From Nocardia jiangxiensis NBRC 101359 (GTDB taxonomy: Bacteria > Actinomycetota > Actinomycetes > Mycobacteriales > Mycobacteriaceae), in the NCBI RefSeq assembly GCF_000308615.1, contig NZ_BAGB01000041.1:310001-374000 (forward strand): a stretch of 64,000 nucleotides of DNA, given 5' to 3'. Below, in pieces: positions 9,104 to 17,060 of this stretch (its first letter is position 1; every line of letters starts with the position of its first letter). A model generated the notes under the pieces. The model made no database searches, was not told the DNA's origin, and saw nothing but the letters and a program-made list of their open reading frames with translations. The translations under genes were made by a program, and so were the position numbers.

Positions 9104-9122
9104 CATCGCACCCGGTGCGATG
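9104..9122 (-). terminator. Short hairpin after dop
   Basis: Nine-base arms (CATCGCACC and complement, 9104-9112 and 9114-9122) flank one central C, starting 25 bases beyond the dop stop. It probably ends the dop transcript before pup begins. Confidence 0.55.
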
Positions 9123-9146
9123 CCGATTCGACTGCTGCGGCGACGG

Positions 9147-10646
9147 CTAGGTGGTCAGCTGTTCCACCAGCTCCGCCGCGGTGTGCACACCGTCCAGCAG
9201 CTTGCCTACATGCGATTTGGTGCCGCGCCGGGGCTCGAGCGTGGGGATGCGCACCAGCGAGTCCCCGCCCAGATCGAAGATGACCGAATCCCAGCTGGCG
9301 GCCGCGATATCGCCACCGAACCGCCGCAGACATTCGCCGCGGAAGTAGGCGCGCGTGTCGGTCGGCGGGTTGGTCATCGCATCGAGCACCTGCTGCTCGG
9401 TGACCAACCGCTGCATCGAGCCACGCGCCACCAGACGGTTGTACAGCCCCTTGTCCAGGCGGACATCGGAGTACTGCAGATCGACCAGATGCAGTTTCGG
9501 TGCGGCCCAGCCCAGGCCCTCGCGGTTGCGCATACCCTCGAGCAGGCGCAGTTTGGCGGGCCAGTCGAGCAGGTCGGCGCATTCCATCGGATCGCGCTCG
9601 AGCAGGTCCAGCACGTGCGCCCACTTCTCCAGCAGATCGGTGACGCGGGCGTCGTCGGTGCCCTCGCGGCTGTGGTACTTGCCCACGCGATCGAGGTAGA
9701 TCCGTTGCAGCGCAAGGCCGGTCAGCTCGCGACCGTCCGACAGCGCGACCGTCGCGCGCAGGGTCGGGTCATGGCTGATGGCGTGCACCGCGGTCACCGG
9801 ACGCGCCAGTTGCAGATCGCTCAGATCCTCTCCCGCCTCGACCAGGTCCAGCACCAGGGCCGTGGTGCCGACCTTGAGGTAGGTGGACCATTCGGCGAGA
9901 TTGGCGTCGCCGATGATGACGTGCAGGCGGCGGTACTTGTCCGCGTCCGCGTGCGGCTCGTCACGGGTGTTGATGATGCCGCGCTTGAGCGTCGTCTCGA
10001 GACCGACCTCGACCTCGATGTAGTCCGCGCGCTGGGACAGCTGGAATCCGGCCGTGTCACCGGACTGGCCGATGCCGACGCGGCCCGACCCGCAGATCAC
10101 CTGACGCGAGGCGAAGAACGGAGTGAGTCCGACGATGATCTGGTTGAAGGGCGTGTCCCGGCTCATCAGGTAGTTCTCGTGGGTGCCGTAGGACGCGCCC
10201 TTGCCGTCCACGTTGTTCTTGTACAGCTGCATCGGGGCCGCGCCCGGCACGCTCGAGGCGTAGCGCGCCGCGGCCTCCATCACCCGTTCACCGGCCTTGT
10301 CCCAGATCACCGCGTCCAGCGGGTCGGTGACCTCGGGCGCGGAGTATTCCGGGTGCGCGTGGTCGACGTAGAGCCGGGCCCCGTTGGTGAGGATCATGTT
10401 CGCCGCGCCGACTTCGTCGGCGTCGATCACGGGGGCGGGCCCGTTGAGGCGGCCCAGATCGAAACCACGAGCGTCGCGCAGCGGCGATTCCACCTCGTAG
10501 TCCCATCGGGTGCGCTTGGCCCGTGGCACGCCTTCGGCCGCGGCGTAGGCGAGCACCGCCTGGGTGGAGGTGAGAATCGGGTTGGCCGAGGGCTCGGTGG
10601 GCGTGGAGATCCCGTACTCGACCTCGATTCCGATGATGCGCTGCAT
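9147..10646 (-). CDS. dop: Deamidase/depupylase Dop
   Basis: Dop converts the C-terminal Gln of Pup to Glu and also removes Pup from substrates. The 499-residue protein is a PafA homologue: MQRIIGIEVEYG at the N-terminus, then a long insertion (about residues 35-80) that corresponds to the regulatory Dop loop absent from PafA. After it come RLYVDHAHPEYSAPEV, MQLYKNNVDGKGASYGTHEN and INTRDEPHADADKYRRLHV. The ATG at 10646 is chosen because the family starts at MQRIIG; an upstream codon at 10679 adds nothing conserved. A divergent permease operon starts 274 bases away. Confidence 0.96.
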   Translation of the reverse strand: MQRIIGIEVEYGISTPTEPSANPILTSTQAVLAYAAAEGVPRAKRTRWDYEVESPLRDARGFDLGRLNGPAPVIDADEVGAANMILTNGARLYVDHAHPEYSAPEVTDPLDAVIWDKAGERVMEAAARYASSVPGAAPMQLYKNNVDGKGASYGTHENYLMSRDTPFNQIIVGLTPFFASRQVICGSGRVGIGQSGDTAGFQLSQRADYIEVEVGLETTLKRGIINTRDEPHADADKYRRLHVIIGDANLAEWSTYLKVGTTALVLDLVEAGEDLSDLQLARPVTAVHAISHDPTLRATVALSDGRELTGLALQRIYLDRVGKYHSREGTDDARVTDLLEKWAHVLDLLERDPMECADLLDWPAKLRLLEGMRNREGLGWAAPKLHLVDLQYSDVRLDKGLYNRLVARGSMQRLVTEQQVLDAMTNPPTDTRAYFRGECLRRFGGDIAAASWDSVIFDLGGDSLVRIPTLEPRRGTKSHVGKLLDGVHTAAELVEQLTT

Positions 10647-10920
10647 GAGTTGAATCGTAACCGCGTCGCGCGGCGTCACCCGGGCGGGCGGTGCACGGAA
10701 CGGGCCGCGACCGGCCGGTGAACGGTGTGCACCTGGCGTGTTCCCGGCCCGGTGAACGACACGTCCGTGCAGGCCCGGGAGGATTCCCCGGTGTCGGTGG
10801 TCTGTGCCATCATGCCCATGTCCACACCGCGACAGCGAATATCACCGCCGCGGCGTGCGACGGACATTGTGCTCGGTTGTTCGCCCGGATCTCGATGTCG
10901 TCAGCAACGGGGGTAGATGA

Positions 10921-11952
10921 ATGTCGATACCGCGGACCGCCCGCGTCGCCGACGATGCCGGGCAGGCGCCGCGGCGCGGCCGATTGCGCGGGTCGTCGAC
11001 CTATGTGCTGGCCGGGTTGCTGGTACTCGGACTGATCTTCCAGGGGCGGCTCGCCGGCTGGATCGGTTCGAGCCCGAAACTGCAAACCGCCACAACGGTT
11101 TTCACCGGCGTCTTCGTGCAGGCTGTGCCCTTCCTGGTGCTCGGCGTGCTGATCAGCGGTTCGATCGCGGCGTTCGTCTCACCCGAGTTGCTGCGAAAGT
11201 TGCTGCCGCGCAACAGCACCGCCGCCATCGGCACGGCCGGGCTGGCGGGTATCGCGCTGCCCGGCTGCGAATGCGGTGTGGTGCCGGTCGCCCGGCGGCT
11301 GATGGATCAGGGCGCACCCGGCGCGGCGGCCTTCGCATTCCTGCTCTCGGCGCCCGCGGTGAACCCGGTGGTGCTGATCGCCACCGCCGTGGCCTTTCCG
11401 GGCCATCCTGCAATGGTGGCCGCGCGGTTCACCGGATCGCTCGCCACGGCCTTCGTCATGGGGTATCTGTGGGCCCGGTTCGGCCGCCCGGAATGGCTCA
11501 CCGTCCGCCCGCGCGGACGCGGTCACTGTGCGGCCGGGCGGTCGCGGTGGGCCGTGTTCGCCGAGGCGGCGCGGCACGATTTCCTGCAGGCCGCGGCCTT
11601 TCTGGTGATCGGCGCGATGGCCGCGGCGGCACTGCACGTCCTGGTTCCGCCGACGTGGTACCGCCAACTGTCCGGGCAGATGCTGATCTCGATCGGGGTG
11701 CTCGCGCTACTGGCGGTGGTGCTGGCATTGTGCTCGGAGGCCGATGCCTTCGTGGCCTCCAGCATGTCCGGACTCCCGCTTCTGCCCCGACTGGTGTTCC
11801 TGGTGGTCGGCCCCGCCGTGGACGTGAAATTGTTCGCCATGCAGGCGGGCACCTTCGGGCGGCGTTTCGCACTCCGGTTCGCACCGGCCACATTCGTGGT
11901 CGCGACGCTGTGCGGATCGGCGGCCGGATATCTGTTCCTGGGTACGCGATGA
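10921..11952 (+). CDS. Permease, UPF0718/DUF318 family
   Basis: This 343-residue integral membrane protein has about eight to ten hydrophobic segments. It carries the family hallmark GLAGIALPGCECGVVPVARRL (about residues 113-133), with two cysteines in a PGCECG motif, and a later motif LCSEADAFVASS. Homologues are thought to be metal or metalloid-linked permeases, but the substrate is unproven. The ATG follows GGGGGTAG. It is coupled by a 4-base overlap to the next gene, a combination widespread in actinobacteria. I could not find a convincing Zur or Fur box upstream. Confidence 0.85.
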   Translation: MSIPRTARVADDAGQAPRRGRLRGSSTYVLAGLLVLGLIFQGRLAGWIGSSPKLQTATTVFTGVFVQAVPFLVLGVLISGSIAAFVSPELLRKLLPRNSTAAIGTAGLAGIALPGCECGVVPVARRLMDQGAPGAAAFAFLLSAPAVNPVVLIATAVAFPGHPAMVAARFTGSLATAFVMGYLWARFGRPEWLTVRPRGRGHCAAGRSRWAVFAEAARHDFLQAAAFLVIGAMAAAALHVLVPPTWYRQLSGQMLISIGVLALLAVVLALCSEADAFVASSMSGLPLLPRLVFLVVGPAVDVKLFAMQAGTFGRRFALRFAPATFVVATLCGSAAGYLFLGTR

Positions 11953-12695
11953 GCCGGGCCGCACAGAATTTCGCCCTGCTGCTGATCGGCGCGGCGGTAC
12001 TGAAGATCTCCCTGGACGGCACCTTCCTGCGGTACGTGCGGCCGGGCCTGCAGCCGTATCTGGTGCCCAGCGGAATCGCTCTGCTGCTGCTCGCCGCGGT
12101 GGCGATCGTGCGCGACATCCGCGGCCACGACGAGCCGCGAGACCATGCGGATCACCATCCCGGGCGACCGCAGTGGCTGCTACTCGCGCCGATCGCGACG
12201 CTGCTGATCGTCGTTCCGCCCGCACTGGGCGCGTCCTCGGTCCAGTCCGGCGCGACCGCGGCGGCCGGGATCACCCCACCCGCATCCGGCGGCGGGAAGG
12301 TCCGGTTCGCACCGCTGCCCGCAGGCCCGGCGCCGACCATCCGGATGTACGACCTGATCGACCGCGCCGCGTACGACTCCAGTGGCGAACTCGACCGACG
12401 GCAGATCACCGTCCAGGGATTCGTCATCCGCACCGAGGAGGACGGTAGTGCGCGCACCGACGGCACCCGTACCGGATTCGATCTGGCTCGCGTCGTGATC
12501 ACCTGCTGCGCCGCCGATGCACAGACCCTGCGCATCCATCTCGACGGCGCGGTCACCCCGCTACCGGACGACACCTGGGTCTCGGTGCAGGGGCGGGTCG
12601 TGCCGAACAGCGCGACCCCGCAGGACAACATGACACCGACGGTGACCGTGACGCAGATGCGGACGATTCCCACGCCCGCCCGGGTCTACGGCTGA
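11949..12695 (+). CDS. TIGR03943-type membrane/extracytoplasmic protein
   Basis: The 248-residue product has two N-terminal transmembrane segments (about 8-25 and 35-55), a His-rich cytoplasmic stretch (DEPRDHADHHPGR), and a third membrane segment near 80. A soluble C-terminal domain contains the paired cysteines of VVITCCAADAQTLRI and the OB-like VSVQGRVV. This matches the TIGR03943 family usually encoded beside UPF0718 permeases. The His run and CC motif suggest metal contact, but that is inference. The ATG overlaps the permease stop by 4 bases, so the two are one translational unit. Confidence 0.82.
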   Translation: MSRAAQNFALLLIGAAVLKISLDGTFLRYVRPGLQPYLVPSGIALLLLAAVAIVRDIRGHDEPRDHADHHPGRPQWLLLAPIATLLIVVPPALGASSVQSGATAAAGITPPASGGGKVRFAPLPAGPAPTIRMYDLIDRAAYDSSGELDRRQITVQGFVIRTEEDGSARTDGTRTGFDLARVVITCCAADAQTLRIHLDGAVTPLPDDTWVSVQGRVVPNSATPQDNMTPTVTVTQMRTIPTPARVYG

Positions 12696-12713
12696 GCCTG
12701 CGAACCAGGCTCA
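12693..12713. terminator. Bidirectional hairpin built from two stop codons
   Basis: TGAGCCTG (12693-12700) and CAGGCTCA (12706-12713) pair around a 5-base loop. The outermost three bases on each side are the stop codons of the two convergent genes (TGA of the TIGR03943 gene, TCA read as TGA for the TetR gene). It is compact and probably works in both directions. Confidence 0.65.
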
Positions 12714-13448
12714 GGATGCCGAACTCTCGGGACTGGCCAGCAGTACCGCGACGGGCGTGTCCCGAGCCAGCGGAACCCCGAGACTGCGCGCATTGCCCTC
12801 GAACAGCGCCAGGACCGATTCGGTGAGGATGGCTTCGATCTGCTCGCAGGTCAGTGCCGTCGCCGAATCCGCGCGCCAGCTGTTGACGACGCCGTCCACG
12901 AAACCGACCACCCCGAAGGCCATCGGCCGCGCACTCGCCGGATCGATACCGAACCGTGCCAGCGAGGAGGTGAACAGATCGGCCAGGCGCCCGCCGATCC
13001 GGTCCCGGGCTCCCGCGATCGCCTGTGACGAATCTCCCTGCGGCGCAATGCCGTCCAGGAATCTGTGCAGGCCGGGATGCCGGTCGACCCATTCGACGTA
13101 GGTGCCGACCGCACCGCGCACCGCATCCCGCACCGTGCCGTCGGCACGCAGCGCGGGCAGCAGCTCGTCCAGCAGTGCTTCCAGGATCCGCCGACGTATC
13201 TGCTCGTCCAGATCGGCGCGGCCGTCGAAATGCCGGTACACCACCGGGCGGGGCAGGCGCAGCCGATCCGCGATCTGCTGCACGGAGACATCGGCGCCGC
13301 ACTCCTCGATCACCTCGACCGCGGCATCGAGCACCGCAGCGCGCCGACGTTCCTTGTGCCCGTTCCAGCGCGTACTGCGTCCGTCTACCCCGGACCGCGC
13401 CCCCGATGCGGTCCGCCGGGACGCGGACCTGCCACCGGTCTCGCTCAC
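12711..13448 (-). CDS. TetR family transcriptional regulator
   Basis: This 245-residue regulator has a basic, Ser/Arg-rich N-terminal extension of about 30 residues before the helix-turn-helix. The HTH comprises RRAAVLDAAVEVIEECG, VSVQQIADRLRLPRPVVYRHF and DGRADLDEQ (about 35-82). The all-helical C-terminal ligand domain is unlike any I recognise. It is convergent with the permease operon and upstream of an ArsC-like gene on the other side. No operator could be assigned, and the inducer is unknown. Confidence 0.88.
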   Translation of the reverse strand: MSETGGRSASRRTASGARSGVDGRSTRWNGHKERRRAAVLDAAVEVIEECGADVSVQQIADRLRLPRPVVYRHFDGRADLDEQIRRRILEALLDELLPALRADGTVRDAVRGAVGTYVEWVDRHPGLHRFLDGIAPQGDSSQAIAGARDRIGGRLADLFTSSLARFGIDPASARPMAFGVVGFVDGVVNSWRADSATALTCEQIEAILTESVLALFEGNARSLGVPLARDTPVAVLLASPESSAS

Positions 13449-13497
13449 ACGGCCACGATACCGGCCCGCGACATGGCCGATACGCCACGCAGGCGAC

Positions 13498-13863
13498 TCA
13501 GAGCAGCGACCGCAGCGACTCGTCGTCCCGGGCGACCACCGCGCCGCGACTGCTCGCCACGATCGGGCGCTGGATCAGCTTCGGGTGATGGGCGAGGGTC
13601 TCGATCCAGTGCTCGCGATCCTCGGGCGTACGCGACCACCCCGCGATACCGAGTTCCTTCGCCACATCCTCGCCGGTGCGCGTGATATCCCACGGTTCGA
13701 GACCGAGCCGGTCCAGCATCGCCCGGATCTCCGCCGCACCGGGCGCATCCTCGAGATAACGCCGCTCGGTATAGGAGACCCCGGCCTCGTCCAGCGCCTG
13801 CTTGGCCGCACGGCTCTTCGAGCAACGCGGGTTGTGCCAGATCTCCATCTGCTCGGATGTCAT
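13498..13863 (-). CDS. ArsC-family reductase (arsenate reductase-like)
   Basis: This 121-residue thioredoxin-fold protein of the ArsC/Spx/YfgD type has the N-terminal motif WHNPRCSKSRAAKQAL, whose single Cys (residue 14) is the expected nucleophile. It continues through YLEDAPGAAEIRAMLDRLG and ends with the ArsC signature LIQRPIVASSRGAVVARDD, where the Arg after Gln lines the oxyanion site. Reduction of arsenate with a small-thiol cofactor is the family function, but no arsR, arsB or acr3 lies nearby, so a general thiol-reductase role is equally possible. Confidence 0.85.
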   Translation of the reverse strand: MTSEQMEIWHNPRCSKSRAAKQALDEAGVSYTERRYLEDAPGAAEIRAMLDRLGLEPWDITRTGEDVAKELGIAGWSRTPEDREHWIETLAHHPKLIQRPIVASSRGAVVARDDESLRSLL

Positions 13864-13930
13864 ATGCGCACCCTAGCCCGGCCCGGCGCCGGTCCGGCAG
13901 TCCCGCATACCGGCCCCGGCTGCCCGCGCC

Positions 13931-16030
13931 TCAGCCGCGACGACCGCCGCCGCTGGGCAGGAATCCGCCCGACGCGTCACGACCACCGTTTCGCGCACCC
14001 TGACGATGCCGTCGCCCCGGCGCACCCGCACCGGAACGATCCGCCCCGCCCGAGGGCCCATGCTGCGAATCCGACCGCTCGTGCCCGTTCCGCCTGCCCT
14101 CGGACGAGGTCGAATGCGTGTGCCGCACACCGGATTTCACGGCATGCCCGGACCTATCTCCCGCTCCACGAGCACCCGCATCCCGCGAGCCTCGCCCCGA
14201 CTCGACCCGCTTACCATCCGAAACGTCCCGCCGCGCACCGGATTCCATGGCATCACGATTCGAGGACCGCTTCCCTGCCGTCGCACCCCGATCGGGTCGT
14301 CCGCCGCGCGGCGCATCTCCCCTGGCACCCGAATCCACGACATTGTCGCGACCACGCCAGGAACCCCGGTCGAATCGAGCCTTCTCGCCGCCCGCACCGT
14401 CACCCGAGGCGCGCGACCGGCGCTCGGTACCGCTGACCGACTGCGGCCCATCACTATTCGATGTTTCACGACGTTTCCGCCGGGCAACCGGATCGGACTT
14501 CGCGCCACGCGAGCCGCTACCGGAGCCACGCGACTCGAACGCGCCACCGGCCGAACTTCCCTGCGACACATCGCGGCTCGACTCACGACGATCCTGCAGC
14601 GTAACGGACTCCCCCTTCGGGCCGCGCCGACGCTCGCCGACGGGGCGCGCCTCGGCCGACCGAGCACCGGACTTCGCACCGCGGCCGTTCCGGGTAGGTG
14701 TGCCGATCTCTTCCACATTGCGACCATTTCGAACCGGCGAGTCCGATCGCGCACCGGAACGCCTTGTCCGAGCAGAGGTTCCGGCGCTACTCGGCGACTT
14801 CTGGACAGGAGCGGACGGCATGACGATCGGAGCGATGACGCCGATCAGGTCGCCGACCGCGCGCGAGTCCGCGGTGACGGACTGCGGGCGCACGGTGATC
14901 GCGGCCTTACGCAGCAACATCGCGGTGTCCTTGCGCTGATCGGGCAGGACCAGGGTGACCACATCGCCCGCACTTCCCGCGCGAGCAGTGCGGCCGGACC
15001 GGTGCAGGTACGCCTTGTGTTCGGCGGGCGGATCCACATGCACCACGAGTTCGACCCCGTCCACGTGCACACCGCGTGCGGCGACGTCGGTGGCCACCAG
15101 CACCCGCGCGGATCCCTCGGCGAAGGCCGCCAGGTTACGATCGCGGGCGTTCTGCGCCAGGTTGCCGTGCAGATCGACCGCCGGAATCCCTTCCGCGGTA
15201 AGCGTTTTCGCGAGCTTGCGGGCCTGATGCTTGGTGCGCATGAACAGGATCCGCCGCCCGCTGCCCGAGGCCAGCGCGCGGACGACGTCCTTCTTCACCG
15301 CCGCACTCGCGACCTCGAAGACGTGGTGCGTCATCGCGGCCACCGGCGAATGCGCCTCGTCCACCGAGTGCAGCACCGCATCGGGCAGGAAGCGCTTGAC
15401 CAGCTTGTCCACGCCGTTGTCCAGGGTCGCCGAGAACAGCAGCCGCTGTCCGTCGGCCGGCGTCGCGGCGAGAATCCGGGTGACCCCGGGCAGGAAGCCC
15501 AGATCGGCCATGTGATCCGCCTCATCGATCACGGTGATCCCGACGCTGCGCAGGTCGACCAGCCCCTGCCGCATCAGATCCTCGAGCCGCCCCGGGCAGG
15601 CCACGACGATGTCCGCGCCCGCTGCCAGCGCCTTGACCTGGCGGTGCTGCGAGACGCCGCCGAATACGGTGGTGACCGTCATCGAGTGCGCCGCAACCAG
15701 CGGCTCGAGCGCGGTCGCGATCTGGGTGGCGAGTTCCCTGGTGGGAGCGAGGATCAGTCCGGCGGGACGGTGCGGACGGGCGGTCCCGGCCAGATCGTTC
15801 GAGAGGCGCGCCACGACGGGAATGGCGAATGCCAGTGTTTTGCCGCTGCCGGTTCTGCCTCGGCCCAGCACGTCACGACCGGCGAGAGTGTCCGGCAGGG
15901 TGTCCGCCTGAATGGGGAACGGCGTGGCGATACCGGCGTCTCGCAGAGCGCGCACCAGCGGTGCCGGTACGCCGAGCACGGCGAAGGACGCGGTCGCGGC
16001 AGCGCCGGACGCGGGTTCGGTGGAATTCAC
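13931..16030 (-). CDS. DEAD-box RNA helicase with long basic tail
   Basis: This 699-residue ATP-dependent RNA helicase has the Q-motif region FPIQADTLPDTLAGRDVLG, Walker A GRTGSGKT, PTRELATQ, the DEAD box VIDEADHMADLGF, the SAT motif LLFSATLD and the C-terminal RecA motifs VLVATDVAARGVHV and HRSGRTARAG. The core ends near residue 385. The remaining ~300 residues are low-complexity Arg/Gly/Ser/Asp with RG-like pairs, resembling the RNA-binding tails of cold-shock helicases but unusually long. The GTG at 16030 is chosen because the core begins soon after; no strong ribosome site is visible there. Confidence 0.9.
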   Translation of the reverse strand: MNSTEPASGAAATASFAVLGVPAPLVRALRDAGIATPFPIQADTLPDTLAGRDVLGRGRTGSGKTLAFAIPVVARLSNDLAGTARPHRPAGLILAPTRELATQIATALEPLVAAHSMTVTTVFGGVSQHRQVKALAAGADIVVACPGRLEDLMRQGLVDLRSVGITVIDEADHMADLGFLPGVTRILAATPADGQRLLFSATLDNGVDKLVKRFLPDAVLHSVDEAHSPVAAMTHHVFEVASAAVKKDVVRALASGSGRRILFMRTKHQARKLAKTLTAEGIPAVDLHGNLAQNARDRNLAAFAEGSARVLVATDVAARGVHVDGVELVVHVDPPAEHKAYLHRSGRTARAGSAGDVVTLVLPDQRKDTAMLLRKAAITVRPQSVTADSRAVGDLIGVIAPIVMPSAPVQKSPSSAGTSARTRRSGARSDSPVRNGRNVEEIGTPTRNGRGAKSGARSAEARPVGERRRGPKGESVTLQDRRESSRDVSQGSSAGGAFESRGSGSGSRGAKSDPVARRKRRETSNSDGPQSVSGTERRSRASGDGAGGEKARFDRGSWRGRDNVVDSGARGDAPRGGRPDRGATAGKRSSNRDAMESGARRDVSDGKRVESGRGSRDAGARGAGDRSGHAVKSGVRHTHSTSSEGRRNGHERSDSQHGPSGGADRSGAGAPGRRHRQGARNGGRDASGGFLPSGGGRRG

Positions 16031-16340
16031 GGAGATTCTGATGTCTTTCGAGCAGGGTGCCGCCGACACGACGAAATCTGTTCGCGCGGGGCACACGGTG
16101 GCGAGATGGCCGATGGGCCATATCGATCGCCGCAAGGAGAGCCGGTGCCACAGCGCTGATACGCGGTGAGAGCAATCTACGACGCCGGATACGGGCGAAC
16201 CGCATCCGATGATCATCGTAGCCCATCCGTAGCGCCCGAACGATTCGGTGTTGCGACCGTCACGAATATTTCTGCCCGACGGGCAATTTTTCCCGTCGAG
16301 CACTCTTGCCCGGTGGGCACTTTTCGGTCAGACTGGATGC
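16031..16340. other. Divergent intergenic region, DEAD-box helicase / TetR
   Basis: This 310-base gap carries the helicase leader on one side and the TetR promoter on the other. The TetR-proximal part (about 16240-16330) is AT-richer and holds the twin palindromes described separately. I see no RNA gene or open reading frame in the rest. Confidence 0.5.
16273..16319 (+). promoter_or_regulatory. Twin palindromic operators upstream of TetR gene
   Basis: Two copies of TGCCC-N3-GGGCA occur at 16273-16285 (N3 = GAC) and 16307-16319 (N3 = GGT), centres 34 bases apart, each followed by a T-rich run. The second ends 22 bases before the TetR start codon. Tandem palindromes before a tetR gene are the expected layout for autoregulation. 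They could also control the monooxygenase downstream or the divergent helicase. Confidence 0.6.
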
Positions 16341-16952
16341 ATGGCCGACGAACAACCCCTCGGACTTCGGGAACGCAAGAAGCTCGACACCCGCAAGGCA
16401 TTGAGCGATGCGGCACTCGAGCTGATGTTCGAACGCGGCCTGGAAAACGTTGTCCGAGAGGACATCGCCGCGCGGGCCGGAGTTTCGGTCCGCACCTTCA
16501 ACAACTATTTCTCCAGTAAGTTCGAGGCTCTGGCGTATCGCCAGATCGAACGCGGGCGGCGCGCCGCGGAGCTCCTGAGCAACCGCCCCGCCGACGAGCC
16601 GCTCTGGACCGCGATCACCGAGTCGGTGATCGCTCCACTCGAGGCCGATGGCGCCGGGTGGGGCCCGCCGACACCCGCGATCCTGGCCGAGAACCGCAAA
16701 TTGCTCGCCTCACCGGAGATGTTCGCCGCCTTCGTGCACGGCACGGGCGACGAACTGGCCACCGCGGTGGCCGCACGCACCGGCACCACACCTGCCGACC
16801 TGTATCCGAAACTCGTCGCGGCGGCGGTCAACGCCGCCTGCACCGCCGCGGTCGACGTCTACGTCCATGCCGACCCGCCCGAGGTCATCACCACGATCCT
16901 GCGCCGGGCCCTGACCGAACTGGCCCGGGGGCTGCCGGACCCGAGCGTCTGA
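16341..16952 (+). CDS. TetR family transcriptional regulator
   Basis: This 203-residue regulator has an N-terminal helix-turn-helix (RKKLDTRKALSDAALELM, VREDIAARAGVSVRTFNNYF, SSKFEALAYRQ; residues about 9-65) of the subgroup with the FNNYFxSK motif. The C-terminal ligand domain is not specific. The ATG at 16341 gives the usual N-terminus MADEQPLGLRERKK. It is followed 108 bases later by a flavin monooxygenase on the same strand, a common regulator/detoxification pairing, so it may respond to an aromatic compound that the enzyme oxidises. That link is inferred. Confidence 0.88.
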   Translation: MADEQPLGLRERKKLDTRKALSDAALELMFERGLENVVREDIAARAGVSVRTFNNYFSSKFEALAYRQIERGRRAAELLSNRPADEPLWTAITESVIAPLEADGAGWGPPTPAILAENRKLLASPEMFAAFVHGTGDELATAVAARTGTTPADLYPKLVAAAVNAACTAAVDVYVHADPPEVITTILRRALTELARGLPDPSV

Positions 16953-17060
16953 CCCACCGGTCACCGAAAACCACACAGCGGTAGCGCATTCGGTGCTTCC
17001 GTGATTCGCCGCACCCTTCTCCACTGAGAAAGCGCACCTATCGACAGGGGTTGATCAGTC

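Noticed and set aside
10860..10920. Zur or Fur box before the UPF0718 permease
   Set aside because: No sequence close to the known consensus was found.
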